Below are positions 1-6,366 of a DNA stretch of 17,486 bases, in pieces. Below the pieces are notes generated by a model that was given only the letters and a program-made list of their open reading frames with translations, did no database searches and was not told where the DNA came from. The stretch lies in the NCBI GenBank assembly GCA_003141795.1, contig PLNO01000388.1, forward strand, positions 21,162 through 38,647, written 5' to 3'. Positions within the stretch are counted from its first letter, which is position 1; each line of letters begins with the position of its first letter. Both the position numbers and the translations under genes were made by a program. This stretch comes from Spirochaetaceae bacterium. Its GTDB lineage: Bacteria > Spirochaetota > Spirochaetia > SZUA-6 > Fen-1364.

Positions 1-427
1 GGGCGAGCGCGGCCTCCCTGTCGTTCTCGTCAACGTGACCGGGAGGGCTCCCGGCCGCACCGATGCCAGCCCCGGCATGTCGGCGCGGCCGGTCGATTGG
101 GCCGAGCTCGTCCCCGAATTGGAACGGCATCCCGACGATTATATCGTCACCAAGCAGCGAGTGGGCGCGTTCCTCGGCACGGCCTTGGATGATTACCTCC
201 GCCGGCGCGGCGTGACTCAGATCGTCCTGACGGGTATCGCGACGAGCAGCGGCGTTGAGTCTACCGCGCGCAGCGCCTACGATCTGGGCTATAACGTGAC
301 GTTGGTAGTGGATGCGATGACCGATCGCGACGCGGAAACGCACCGGCACAGCGTCGAAAAGCTTTTTCCCCGCATGGGCGAGACGGCTATGACCGAGGAC
401 GTGCTGAAGCTGTTGAAGCAAAGGTAG
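1..427 (+). CDS. Isochorismatase-family hydrolase, 3' part
   Basis: The reading frame is open from base 2 to the stop at 425-427, so the gene begins before the window. About 141 residues remain, against roughly 180-210 for the family. Visible family features are the strand-forming segment LPVVLVNV, the KQRVGAF segment that normally carries the catalytic Lys/Arg region, and the signature GIATSSGVESTAR followed by AYDLGYNVTLVVDAMTD. In cysteine hydrolases of this family the signature holds a catalytic Cys just before VE; here that place is Gly, as in true isochorismatases such as PhzD and EntB. A Cys-based amidase role is therefore unlikely, and the substrate is unknown. The stop is followed after 15 bases by the next gene, so the two are probably co-transcribed. 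A degraded second copy of this C-terminus lies at 1100-1209. Confidence 0.85.
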   Translation, partial: GERGLPVVLVNVTGRAPGRTDASPGMSARPVDWAELVPELERHPDDYIVTKQRVGAFLGTALDDYLRRRGVTQIVLTGIATSSGVESTARSAYDLGYNVTLVVDAMTDRDAETHRHSVEKLFPRMGETAMTEDVLKLLKQR

Positions 428-442
428 ATGGAGGAACCCACG

Positions 443-1087
443 ATGTCCAACCCCGCTCCTAAAGCCTGGACCGAAACCCGGCTGGTGAGGATTGCCCAGT
501 CCTCGTTTCGGATCACCACCGGCGACGGAACGATCATCGCCATCGACCCGTTCTCGAAGTCGCCGCTTTGGACCAAAGCCGACCTCGTCCTGGTCACCCA
601 CGGCCACGGCGACCACTTCAACGCCGCCGTGGTCCGCAGCCTCCTCAAGGAAGGAACCCGGGTGGTCGTTCCCGCGTCGGTGAAGGCGGCCGGAACCGAC
701 CGCGGCCTGGCCACCGACACACTGGTTCCCGGCGAGGTGAAGAGCTTCGCCGGCTGGGAGGTGGCGGCGGTCCGGGCCTACAACCTGACGAAACCCATGC
801 ATCCCCGGTCCCGGGACTGGCTGGGGTACGTCGTCGTGATCGACGGCCTCCGTGTCTACCATGCCGGCGACACCGACCTGATCCCCGAAATGACCGGCGT
901 GAAGGCCGACGTCGCCCTCCTGCCCGCCGGAGGAATGGCCACCATGAACCCCGAAACGGCGGCCCGGGCCGCCGCCCTTGTGGGCGCCCATGTGGCCGTG
1001 CCCATGCACTACGGCCGGTTGCCGTTCACCGGCGGCGCCGGTCGGAAGTTCGCCAGGCTCTGGGCGGGCACCACCGTTCTGGCATGA
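443..1087 (+). CDS. Metallo-beta-lactamase-fold hydrolase, UlaG-like
   Basis: A 214-residue cytoplasmic metal-dependent hydrolase. The zinc motif THGHGDHF is at residues 52-59 (His53, His55, Asp57, His58). It is followed by HAGDTDLIP, which supplies the bridging Asp, and near the end by VPMHYG, which supplies the last His. This order and the short length match the UlaG/YtnP-like group of small MBL proteins that act on sugar lactones or phosphodiesters. The actual substrate is unknown. I start at ATG 443 because GGAGGA at 430-435 sits 7 bases before it. The in-frame ATG at 428 would put that ribosome site inside the gene. It directly follows the isochorismatase-family gene and precedes a broken second copy of that gene's tail, so it may sit in a duplicated block. 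Confidence 0.85.
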   Translation: MSNPAPKAWTETRLVRIAQSSFRITTGDGTIIAIDPFSKSPLWTKADLVLVTHGHGDHFNAAVVRSLLKEGTRVVVPASVKAAGTDRGLATDTLVPGEVKSFAGWEVAAVRAYNLTKPMHPRSRDWLGYVVVIDGLRVYHAGDTDLIPEMTGVKADVALLPAGGMATMNPETAARAAALVGAHVAVPMHYGRLPFTGGAGRKFARLWAGTTVLA

Positions 1088-1099
1088 CACCGCACCAGG

Positions 1100-1209
1100 A
1101 TAGACGATGCGGACGCGCACCGTCACGGCATCGAGAAGATTTCCGGCTGCGTGAGATAGCCGTCACCGACGACGTCCTGAAGCTGTTGAAGGAGCGGCCT
1201 CGTAAATGA
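1100..1209 (+). pseudogene. Frameshifted second copy of an isochorismatase tail
   Basis: Reading from 1100 gives IDDADAHRHGIEKI and then leaves frame. From about 1141 the next frame gives FRLREIAVTDDVLKLLKE and ends at TGA 1207-1209. Together these align with the last 35 or so residues of the gene at 1-427 (RDAETHRHSVEKLFPRMGETAMTEDVLKLLKQ). The shared HRH.(I/V)EK and T(D/E)DVLKLLK blocks make chance similarity unlikely. A small indel near 1140 and the missing 5' part mark it as dead. It starts about a dozen bases after the MBL gene stop, so the MBL gene now lies between a living copy and a dead tail. A local sequencing error could explain the frameshift but not the missing front. Confidence 0.7.
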
Positions 1210-1276
1210 GCGGCCCACGGCGGGAGTGAAGGGTTTCTGGATAAGCTCTCAGAAAGGCTTTTGAAAGGAGACGTGT

Positions 1277-1627
1277 TTGGACTATCTCATACATAAAAAG
1301 GGCGAATATGAAATCGCGGAGATTCAATCGACAAATGTGGCCATCAGAAATGCCCAGGACTTTCTTGACCTGGCAGCCAACAGCCCGTCCCGAAGGATTA
1401 TATTGAAGAAAGAGATGCTTGATGAATCATTCTTTGATCTGAAGACCGGCATTGCCGGCGAGATACTTCAGAAGGTCAGCAACTATCAAATGAGACTGGC
1501 AATAGTCGGCGACTTTTCTGTTTATACGAGCAAGAGCCTTCGGGACTTCATATATGAAAGCAATCTGACCAACCAGGTCGTATTTGTTCCCTCCACCGAC
1601 AAAGCATTGGATCGGCTGGCTCGGTAG
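1277..1627 (+). CDS. DUF4180 domain protein
   Basis: A 116-residue protein filling the whole DUF4180 family. The recognisable core is NAQDFLDL, then RIILKKE, then FFDLKTGIAGEILQKVSNY, the segment RLAIVGDFS, and the closing TSKSLRDFIYESN with a short strand VVFV. It is a small soluble alpha/beta protein with no signal peptide. No biochemical role is known to me for the family. The start is TTG 1277, chosen because AAAGGAG at 1264-1270 lies 6 bases upstream and no in-frame ATG precedes the conserved part. Its base composition is visibly richer in A and T than the genes on either side, which fits acquisition from elsewhere. It stands alone: the next recognisable sequence is a remnant on the other strand. 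Confidence 0.85.
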   Translation: MDYLIHKKGEYEIAEIQSTNVAIRNAQDFLDLAANSPSRRIILKKEMLDESFFDLKTGIAGEILQKVSNYQMRLAIVGDFSVYTSKSLRDFIYESNLTNQVVFVPSTDKALDRLAR

Positions 1628-1693
1628 AAAAGGAAACAACAGATTCGCGCTTGGAGCTCAGCGCGCTCGTCGAGTGCGCCGTACGTAGTACCC

Positions 1694-1804
1694 CTACATG
1701 ATGAGAGGGACGACGTAGAGCGTGAGCGCCGTCGACACGATAAGCCCGCCAATGACGGCAATGGCGACGCCATCTTCGGTCGACAAACTGTTCAGGTTGA
1801 TCGC
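1694..1804 (-). pseudogene. C-terminal remnant of an RND efflux transporter
   Basis: On the minus strand the frame from 1804 to the stop at 1694-1696 reads GVAIAVIGGLIVSTALTLYVVP near its end. This is the characteristic last transmembrane region of AcrB/CzcA-type RND pumps, where A(I/V)AVIGGL..ST.LTL.VVP is highly conserved. Only about 36 residues are left of a protein that normally exceeds 1000, and an in-frame stop at 1805-1807 closes it upstream. It is therefore a scar, not a gene. It shows that a recombination or deletion has removed most of an efflux operon from this site. Confidence 0.75.
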
Positions 1805-2165
1805 TTACTTTGCATTCCTTCCAGCAAACAACTACACGGTAGAAAATAGCGTACATGGCTTGGTAGGCTTCCAGTGAGCCTTGACAACCGATAGTCATCC
1901 GATAAGTATCATTGAAGATTGGATTGACGGTTACGTTATAAACATCTCACTGGCCGAAAAGCGGATGGCAGCGTGACATGCGACCGAAGCAAAAATGTAA
2001 ACGAAACACATTTCGTTCTTATTTTTTTTGGTTCGTCTGTAAAATGCACAATGGAATGTTAGGCATAGTCAAGGTCCTGATGTTGCCTATGAATAACCTT
2101 GCATAGGGAATCCACTATGACTAATGTTATCTGGCTCAAGGCCGCCAGACTCTCTGCTAAACTGA
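1805..2165. other. Stretch without a recognisable gene
   Basis: About 360 bases with low GC relative to the rest of the window. Stops are frequent in all frames, and I recognise no protein or RNA gene. A weak hairpin plus T run lies at 2000-2029. A 29-codon ATG frame runs from 2117 to 2206, and its end overlaps the coding-like stretch described from 2166; it could be the front part of the same dead gene in another frame. Confidence 0.5.
2000..2029 (+). terminator. Possible intrinsic terminator
   Basis: AACGAAA (2000-2006) pairs with TTTCGTT (2011-2017) around the loop CACA. It is followed by CTTA and eight T at 2022-2029. The stem has only two G-C pairs, and no intact plus-strand gene ends just before it, so it may belong to a lost gene or be chance. 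Confidence 0.3.
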
Positions 2166-2360
2166 TCGGTTCGAGGGAAGACGTTTGTGCTACTATCGAG
2201 GCGTAAATCTGCATTTCAAGAGAATGGGGGATCACTTGCCTTTTTGCCAAAGAGCACAGGGCCCAAGTATTCCAAAGAAGTGGCGCTTCGCGCTGAGAGG
2301 TACAATCTCTTAAATGATGACATCGACTATGACAATCTCTTTCACGAGGTAGGACGATAG
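2166..2360 (+). pseudogene. Unidentified coding-like tail, probably a gene remnant
   Basis: The frame is open from 2166 to TAG 2358-2360. From 2223 it reads like genuine protein, with segments GGSLAFLPKSTGPKYSKEVA and RAERYNLLNDDIDYDNLF. The balanced composition, the amphipathic KEVALRAERY helix and the acidic end are unlike a random frame. There is no start codon with a ribosome site in this frame. A short ATG frame at 2117-2206 (MTNVIWLKAARLSAKLIGS) could be the preceding part, separated by a frameshift. I do not recognise the family, so no function is given. It sits among other gene debris between DUF4180 and the NmrA-like gene. Confidence 0.3.
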
Positions 2361-2510
2361 AACCAACGGACACAGCCCCCTACCTGAGAAGATACGTCAC
2401 CGCGATGGTTCTCCCGGGCAGCTTGGGAAATTCGGGAATCGAGCCTGTCCGCAAAGACTGCCGCCGAAAGTGGCTTTGCTGTCATCCTGTCTGCTACTAC
2501 TTTGTTCGCA

Positions 2511-2684
2511 AAGCCCGAGTCTCCGATTGGAGTTGTCCTTGAAAGCCTCTGTGATCCACACGCGCCCGCTCTTCAGATCGACGTTTTCGCATGGCAGCGC
2601 GCGGGCCTCGGCGCTCTGCATTCCGGACGTGCCAAGCATGATCACGAGCGCATCGGTGGAAGCGTCGCGGGGAACGGTGCAAAT
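2511..2684 (-). pseudogene. Tyrosine recombinase (phage-type integrase) fragment
   Basis: The minus frame reads LVIMLGTSGMQSAEARAL, then ENVDLKSGRVWITEAFKD and NRRLGL. This corresponds to the start of the catalytic domain of tyrosine recombinases, usually TGMR.GEALAL..(E/D)VDL. The catalytic Arg of box I, expected right after GM, is Gln here. After RRLGL the similarity stops, and the Box II residues (HxxR and the nucleophilic Tyr) are absent in all nearby frames. About 58 of 300-400 residues remain. I class it as a dead piece of an integrative element. The version with FKD..N+RLGL before a PKW segment is one I associate with spirochaete integrases, from memory. Confidence 0.65.
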
Positions 2685-2836
2685 GCAAGCGGGGGAGCTA
2701 CGGGCCCGAAGTGGCCGCTGCGCTCACCCGCTCCTCTGGGCGATGCGCGGGGCAGAGGGTGGCCATGATGGCAAGCGAGCCGACGCACGAGCTGGGGAAT
2801 CGACGGCACCATCGAATTGCACAACCCCTTGCGGAC

Positions 2837-2866
2837 ACGGCCCACCGCAGGCGGCCGATGGGCCGT
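2837..2866 (-). terminator. Stem-loop just after the NmrA-like gene
   Basis: ACGGCCCA (2837-2844) pairs perfectly with TGGGCCGT (2859-2866), and an inner CCG/CGG can extend the fold. It starts 14 bases after the stop of the minus-strand NmrA-like gene, the right place for a terminator. No T run follows on the minus strand, so termination by this hairpin alone is uncertain. Confidence 0.35.
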
Positions 2867-2880
2867 CGATTTACGTTCGA

Positions 2881-3759
2881 TCAACCCTGCACCGCTGGCT
2901 TCAGGACCTCCTCACACCATTCGCGGAAGCTATAGGGAGTCGTGTTTTCGGCTGTACGCACGATGGAACCATGGGGATTCTTTTCGGAGTCGGCGCGCAT
3001 CTCCACCAACCATTGCGCGACCGCTTGGCTCCCGCCGGACTGCACAAATCGCGTCTTGAAGGCATCGTCCGAGATCTGCTGGAAACGGATCGGCTTTCCG
3101 AGGACCTCGCTCATGATCTGCGCCATGTCGTTGTAGGAGAGGTCTTCCGGACCCATGACGGCCACTCCGCCCCGGCCCCTCCATGACCTGTCGCACAACA
3201 ACCTCGCTGCGGTCGCGGCGATATCGCGGGCGGCGACGAGGGGCGCCTTCACATCGGGCCGTCCGGCCAGGAAGAAGGTGCCGGATTGTCGAAGCGGCTC
3301 GATCTGCGCCAACAGGTTTTCCATGAAGCCGGCGCACAAAAGCGCCCGGTAGTCACTTCCGGTGTCCGCGATCATGTCTTCGATTTCCGTCGAGAGTGAA
3401 GACGCGCCTTCGGCGCTCGCGGCCGCGAGGCGAAGGCCGGACACAAAGACCAAACGCCTTACTGCGTGCCGTTTGATAGCCTCCGCCGCTGGACGGAGGA
3501 AACGTGCATAGTACTCCGCGATGTCCTGGACATTGAACGGGAACGGAACGACAAGGAACGCGGCTTCCGCGCCTTCGAATGCCGCCGAAAGTACTCCCGG
3601 ATCATCGGCCGAGCCTTTCGTGACGTCGACCTTGCCGAGGAACTGCGGCGACAATTTCTCAGGATCGCGCGCAATGACATGGACTCTCTCGCCCGCGGCG
3701 AGCAGACGGGGAACGAGCTCGGAACCAATCTTGCCAGTTGGCGTGGTAACCACGATCAT
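2881..3759 (-). CDS. NmrA-like NAD(P)-binding oxidoreductase or sensor
   Basis: A 292-residue Rossmann-fold protein of the atypical short-chain dehydrogenase (NmrA/YtfG) type. The N-terminus MIVVTTPTGKIGSELVPRLL carries the shortened dinucleotide-binding loop. ARDPEKL follows, whose Arg suggests preference for NADP(H). Further marks are the strand AAFLVVPFP, the segment VRRLVFVSGL, and a C-terminal part with DIAATAARLL and EVLGKPIRFQQIS, all standard for the family. Many members act as quinone or azo-type reductases or as redox sensors; which applies here cannot be read. The start is ATG 3759, because GGAGGT lies at 3766-3771. The longer in-frame version would run through the operators and into the next gene. 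It is divergent from the TetR gene and is very likely its regulated partner. Confidence 0.85.
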   Translation of the reverse strand: MIVVTTPTGKIGSELVPRLLAAGERVHVIARDPEKLSPQFLGKVDVTKGSADDPGVLSAAFEGAEAAFLVVPFPFNVQDIAEYYARFLRPAAEAIKRHAVRRLVFVSGLRLAAASAEGASSLSTEIEDMIADTGSDYRALLCAGFMENLLAQIEPLRQSGTFFLAGRPDVKAPLVAARDIAATAARLLCDRSWRGRGGVAVMGPEDLSYNDMAQIMSEVLGKPIRFQQISDDAFKTRFVQSGGSQAVAQWLVEMRADSEKNPHGSIVRTAENTTPYSFREWCEEVLKPAVQG

Positions 3760-3788
3760 CCGTTGACCTCCACGGGAATGCGATGTAT

Positions 3789-3810
3789 AAGTATACCTGA
3801 TGGTATACTT
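3789..3810. promoter_or_regulatory. Palindromic operator 1 (TetR site)
   Basis: A perfect inverted repeat: AAGTATAC, a 6-base spacer, then GTATACTT. It lies in the divergent promoter region on the NmrA-like gene side. The arms contain TATACT-like -10 hexamers in both directions, so bound repressor would cover a promoter. Confidence 0.75.
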
Positions 3811-3814
3811 GCAT

Positions 3815-3838
3815 AAAGTATACTTATGAGTATACTTT
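3815..3838. promoter_or_regulatory. Palindromic operator 2 (TetR site)
   Basis: A second perfect inverted repeat: AAAGTATAC, a 6-base spacer, then GTATACTTT. It shares its arms with operator 1, and the two centres are 27 bp apart. It ends 20 bases before the TetR start and overlaps a candidate plus-strand promoter (TTGCAT at 3809-3814, TATACT at 3831-3836). Autoregulation is therefore expected. Confidence 0.75.
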
Positions 3839-3858
3839 GTCAAGAGGAATCGGCAACA

Positions 3859-4494
3859 ATGAAACGCGGCGAGGAGCTTCGGCACCACATTCTACTTAAG
3901 GCGAAGGATGTCTTCCTGGAGCTCGGTTTTAAACGTACCTCGATGGACGTAATTGCGGCACGGGCGGATACCACGAAGCGCACGCTCTATGCGCATTTCC
4001 AGAACAAGGAGGAACTTTTTCTTGCTTTGATCGATGTGGTGGCTGACCTTCTCCGCCAGAAGCTTAAAAGCCCTTCTGATTATGCTGATGATCCCATTGA
4101 AGCGATGGTGTTGTTCTGCGGTCGATTCCAGAAGTTACTGGTGTGGGGTCCCGCGGTGCGCTTGTGCCGGCTGTTCACCGCAGAGGCAGAGTATTTCCCC
4201 GAGGGAGCTGCGCGCGCCTACGAGGCGGTATTCGGGGCTGTACAAGAACGCATGGAGGAGTACCTGCGGAAGCGCTTCGGTAAGTCTCGAAAGACGGCAA
4301 CGCATGTCGCTGAGCAGCTCATGAGCCGTGTGTTCTATCCGCGCGTCATTCGCGCACTCTTCGGGATCGACCCCATATCGGAGGAATGGCAGGACGGCGA
4401 GGTCGTCGATCCGGCCTTCGATCCAGCGCCGATCCGCGCGGTTATCGTAGAGATCGGCGGGCATCCAAACGTTGCTCAAAAGGATCAAGCTTGA
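3859..4494 (+). CDS. TetR-family transcriptional regulator
   Basis: A 211-residue DNA-binding repressor. Residues about 8-55 form the TetR helix-turn-helix: ILLKAKDVFLELGFKRTSMD, then VIAARADTTKRTLYAHFQNK and EELFLAL. These match the family pattern A...F...G...T....IA..AGVs.gtlY.hF.sKeeL. The C-terminal ligand and dimer domain is all-helical and resembles the AefR-like type. I start at ATG 3859, preceded by GAGGA at 3844-3848. The in-frame ATG at 3826 lies inside operator 2 and would add residues outside the family domain. The gene is divergent from the NmrA-like gene. Two identical-arm palindromes between them make a local repressor circuit likely. The ligand is unknown. Confidence 0.9.
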   Translation: MKRGEELRHHILLKAKDVFLELGFKRTSMDVIAARADTTKRTLYAHFQNKEELFLALIDVVADLLRQKLKSPSDYADDPIEAMVLFCGRFQKLLVWGPAVRLCRLFTAEAEYFPEGAARAYEAVFGAVQERMEEYLRKRFGKSRKTATHVAEQLMSRVFYPRVIRALFGIDPISEEWQDGEVVDPAFDPAPIRAVIVEIGGHPNVAQKDQA

Positions 4495-4573
4495 CTAATG
4501 AGGCACTTATCACTCACGTTCTGTCAGTTTGTTCTGCTGCGATTACGCGGATCCATCGACAATACCCCCGACA

Positions 4574-4600
4574 GCCAGGAGCCAGGAGCCAGGAGCCAGA
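4574..4600. repeat. Short tandem repeat, 7-bp unit
   Basis: GCCAGGA occurs three times back to back (4574-4594) and is followed by a partial GCCAGA. It lies in the 269-bp non-coding stretch between the TetR gene and the truncated immunity gene. I see no other feature in that stretch. Confidence 0.8.
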
Positions 4601-4763
4601 TAACAAATCGTTGGAGCAGTCGCCTTGGAGGCCGTTTTAAACCAAGAGTGCAGCCCCGTAAGGAACCTCGGCATTTGGCCGTAGTCGGCGGCGCTGCTCA
4701 ACTCTATGTAATATGCGTAGAGCATTTGAAACTTCCTCGATGCAGTAGGCACGATGGATGCCT

Positions 4764-4953
4764 ATGAGAGACGATCGCTTTCAGTCGGTTCATCGTGGCG
4801 GTCCACTGGATATGCACCGACATCGTCTGCTCGCAGAGTGGGCCGCCGACTGCGCAAAGCATGTCCGGCCGCTGTTCAGCGAGCAGTTTCCGCAGGACGG
4901 TAGGTCCCGCAGTGCGCTCGAGACAGCTCGGGCATGGGCGCGTGGGGAGGCAA
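4764..4953 (+). pseudogene. Truncated Imm-5-like immunity gene
   Basis: From ATG 4764 the first 63 codons match the full-length gene at 5886, with about 86% base identity by my count. The protein reads RGGPLDMHRHRLLAEWAADC and then ALETARAWARGEAT. Similarity starts exactly at the start codon and stops exactly after GAGGCAAC at 4953, where unrelated sequence begins. The Ala-rich helical core that makes up most of the family (AAFAAHAAAR and onward) is missing, so the product cannot be a normal immunity protein. The frame stays open into the acetyltransferase at 5103, which would give a fusion. I consider this incidental because the acetyltransferase has its own ribosome site. Confidence 0.7.
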
Positions 4954-4956
4954 CAG

Positions 4957-5028
4957 ATGAACGAGCAGATCGCCGATGCGAATGCCAGTGTGGCCGATGG
5001 TTTGAACCGCACGCTGGACGGCTTGTAA
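4957..5028 (+). CDS. Possible 23-residue small protein
   Basis: An ATG frame encoding 23 residues (MNEQIADANASVADG and onward) ends at TAA 5026-5028. GGGGAGG at 4944-4950 lies 6 bases before the ATG, a good ribosome site. That site belongs to the left-over end of the truncated immunity gene. The peptide could also be the front of a protein cut off here. I recognise no family, and translation is only a possibility. Confidence 0.3.
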   Translation: MNEQIADANASVADGLNRTLDGL

Positions 5029-5102
5029 ACTGTATGCACGGCGTTCGCCGATCAGTACACTCCTCTATAGACCGACCATGTGCTATCTACGCAGGAGTGA
5101 GA

Positions 5103-5633
5103 ATGGAAATCACCGTACGCATATTACAGATCGAGGATATTGGACCGCTCGCAGCTGTCTTCTCCAATTACGACAAGAATAGGTCATATCAGCTCTTTGA
5201 GAAGTACCACACACAACAGCAAAATGGTGAGTTGACGGGTCTTGTTGCCATTCTTGGTGCCAATTATCTGGGCTACCTGACGATCTGCTGGAACTCCTCA
5301 TATGATTCCTTCAGCAGGAGGTCAATTCCAGAGATCAAGGACTTGAATGTGCTTCCACATTTCCGTGGGAAGGGATACGGAGCTCAACTCATGGATTTTG
5401 CGGAAGAGCTCATCTCCGAAAAAAGTGATTTTGCAGGCATTGGAGTTGGGCTCTATTCCGATTGCGGTACGGCACAAAGAATGTATGTACGTAGAGGCTA
5501 CGTTCCGGATGGACTCGGGCTGATGTACAAATATCAGAAGGTCGAACCGGGGAGCAGAGTCAAAGTAGATGATGAGTTGACAATAATGTTATCAAAGAGA
5601 CTGCAGTCTACCGAAGAGGACAAGACCGAATAG
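5103..5633 (+). CDS. GNAT-family N-acetyltransferase
   Basis: A 176-residue acyl-CoA-dependent acetyltransferase of about family length. Motif A, the acetyl-CoA pyrophosphate loop, is LNVLPHFRGKGYGAQLMDFA at residues 81-100 with the RGKGYG core. It is preceded by a strand ending in IPEIKD and by YLGYLTICW. Motif B follows as CGTAQRMYVRRGYVPDG, the usual A...Y.+.GF form. The substrate cannot be told: GNATs modify antibiotics, proteins or small amines. The start is ATG 5103 because AGGAG at 5093-5097 lies 5 bases upstream. An open frame extends upstream into the truncated immunity gene without a stop. Its GC content is lower than that of the neighbours, suggesting import. It is flanked on both sides by Imm-5-like sequences. 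Confidence 0.88.
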   Translation: MEITVRILQIEDIGPLAAVFSNYDKNRSYQLFEKYHTQQQNGELTGLVAILGANYLGYLTICWNSSYDSFSRRSIPEIKDLNVLPHFRGKGYGAQLMDFAEELISEKSDFAGIGVGLYSDCGTAQRMYVRRGYVPDGLGLMYKYQKVEPGSRVKVDDELTIMLSKRLQSTEEDKTE

Positions 5634-5885
5634 AAGAGGGGAACAATGCCTCGTGAACGATGAAGAATTGAGCAAAAAAAGGCGTTGACGTGCTCGCCCG
5701 TGAACTCGTGGTGAAGCGTTAGCCCAATCTCGAGTGAACCGGCGCCTTGGTTCTTGGCGAACTTGACTACGGATTGAACGCGACTTACGATTCCCAAGAT
5801 ATTTACGCTTATCTGTTTTGGACTGCTGTCGGTTTTCAGCGTAGCTGCTCGGACGGGGCAAGCACCATGCGCGAATGGGGTTTCA

Positions 5886-6338
5886 ATGAGAGACGATTGT
5901 TTCAAGGCGGTTCATCGCGGCGGTCCACTGGATCTGCACCGACATCGCCTGCTTGCGGAGTGGGCCGCCGACTGCGCGGAGCATGTATTGCCGCTGTTCA
6001 GCGGGCAGTTTTCGCGGGACGATCGGCCTCGTAGCGCGCTCGGGGCAGCTCGGGCGTGGGCGCGTGGGGAGGCAACGCTGGGAGAAGCACGCGCAGCGGC
6101 TTTTGCCGCTCATGCGGCTGCACGGGATACGGCGGGTGCTGCTCGAGCCGCTGCACGGGCGTGCGGGCATGCGGCGGGAACGGCTCACATGGCCGACCAT
6201 GCGCTGCGTGCCGCGGCATACGCCCTCCAGGCGGTGGAGGCGGCCGATCGCGAGCGCACCTGGCAGGAAGGTCGACTGCCTCAGGAGATTCGAGCGCTCG
6301 TTCTGTCCAGCGGTGAGGACAGGTCAACCGCCGACTGA
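5886..6338 (+). CDS. Imm-5-like putative immunity protein
   Basis: A 150-residue Ala-rich, all-helical protein. The pattern W(A)ADCAEHVL..F, then ARAWARGEATLGEARAAAFA, then repeated Ala/His helices leading to GHAAGTAHMADHALRAAAYA, and the basic end with W..GRLP.EIRALV is that of the Imm-5-like family. That family is predicted from genome context to protect against polymorphic toxins. No toxin gene is visible next to it, so it may be an orphan or serve another role. The start ATG 5886 has only a weak GGGG 5 bases upstream, but it matches the start of the truncated copy at 4764. The 250 bp before it hold no gene that I recognise. It converges on the M28 peptidase gene, with 28 bases between the stops. 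Confidence 0.75.
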   Translation: MRDDCFKAVHRGGPLDLHRHRLLAEWAADCAEHVLPLFSGQFSRDDRPRSALGAARAWARGEATLGEARAAAFAAHAAARDTAGAARAAARACGHAAGTAHMADHALRAAAYALQAVEAADRERTWQEGRLPQEIRALVLSSGEDRSTAD

Positions 6339-6366
6339 CCGGATCGGAATGCTTGTTTCTATGCTC

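Noticed and set aside
2881..3888. NmrA-like gene starting at 3888
   Set aside because: This start would translate both operators and overlap the TetR gene; ATG 3759 has a GGAGGT site and starts the domain.
4543..4752. Minus-strand 69-codon frame after the TetR gene
   Set aside because: Part of it is a read-through of the 7-bp tandem repeat, and no domain or ribosome site is visible.
4758..5633. A single 291-residue immunity-acetyltransferase fusion gene
   Set aside because: The acetyltransferase has its own AGGAG and ATG at 5103. The linker between 4954 and 5102 looks non-coding, and the immunity part is truncated. Kept as a finding, not a gene.
5634..5760. Integron attC site next to the acetyltransferase (AAGCGTTAGCCC at 5716-5727)
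   Set aside because: The outer CGTGAAC elements are direct, not inverted, repeats, and no attC-like fold or integron integrase is seen.
5534..5905. Minus-strand open frame between the acetyltransferase and immunity genes
   Set aside because: Part of it (KNQGAGSLEIGLTLHHEF) looks protein-like, but it overlaps the acetyltransferase 3' end, has no ribosome site and matches no family I know.
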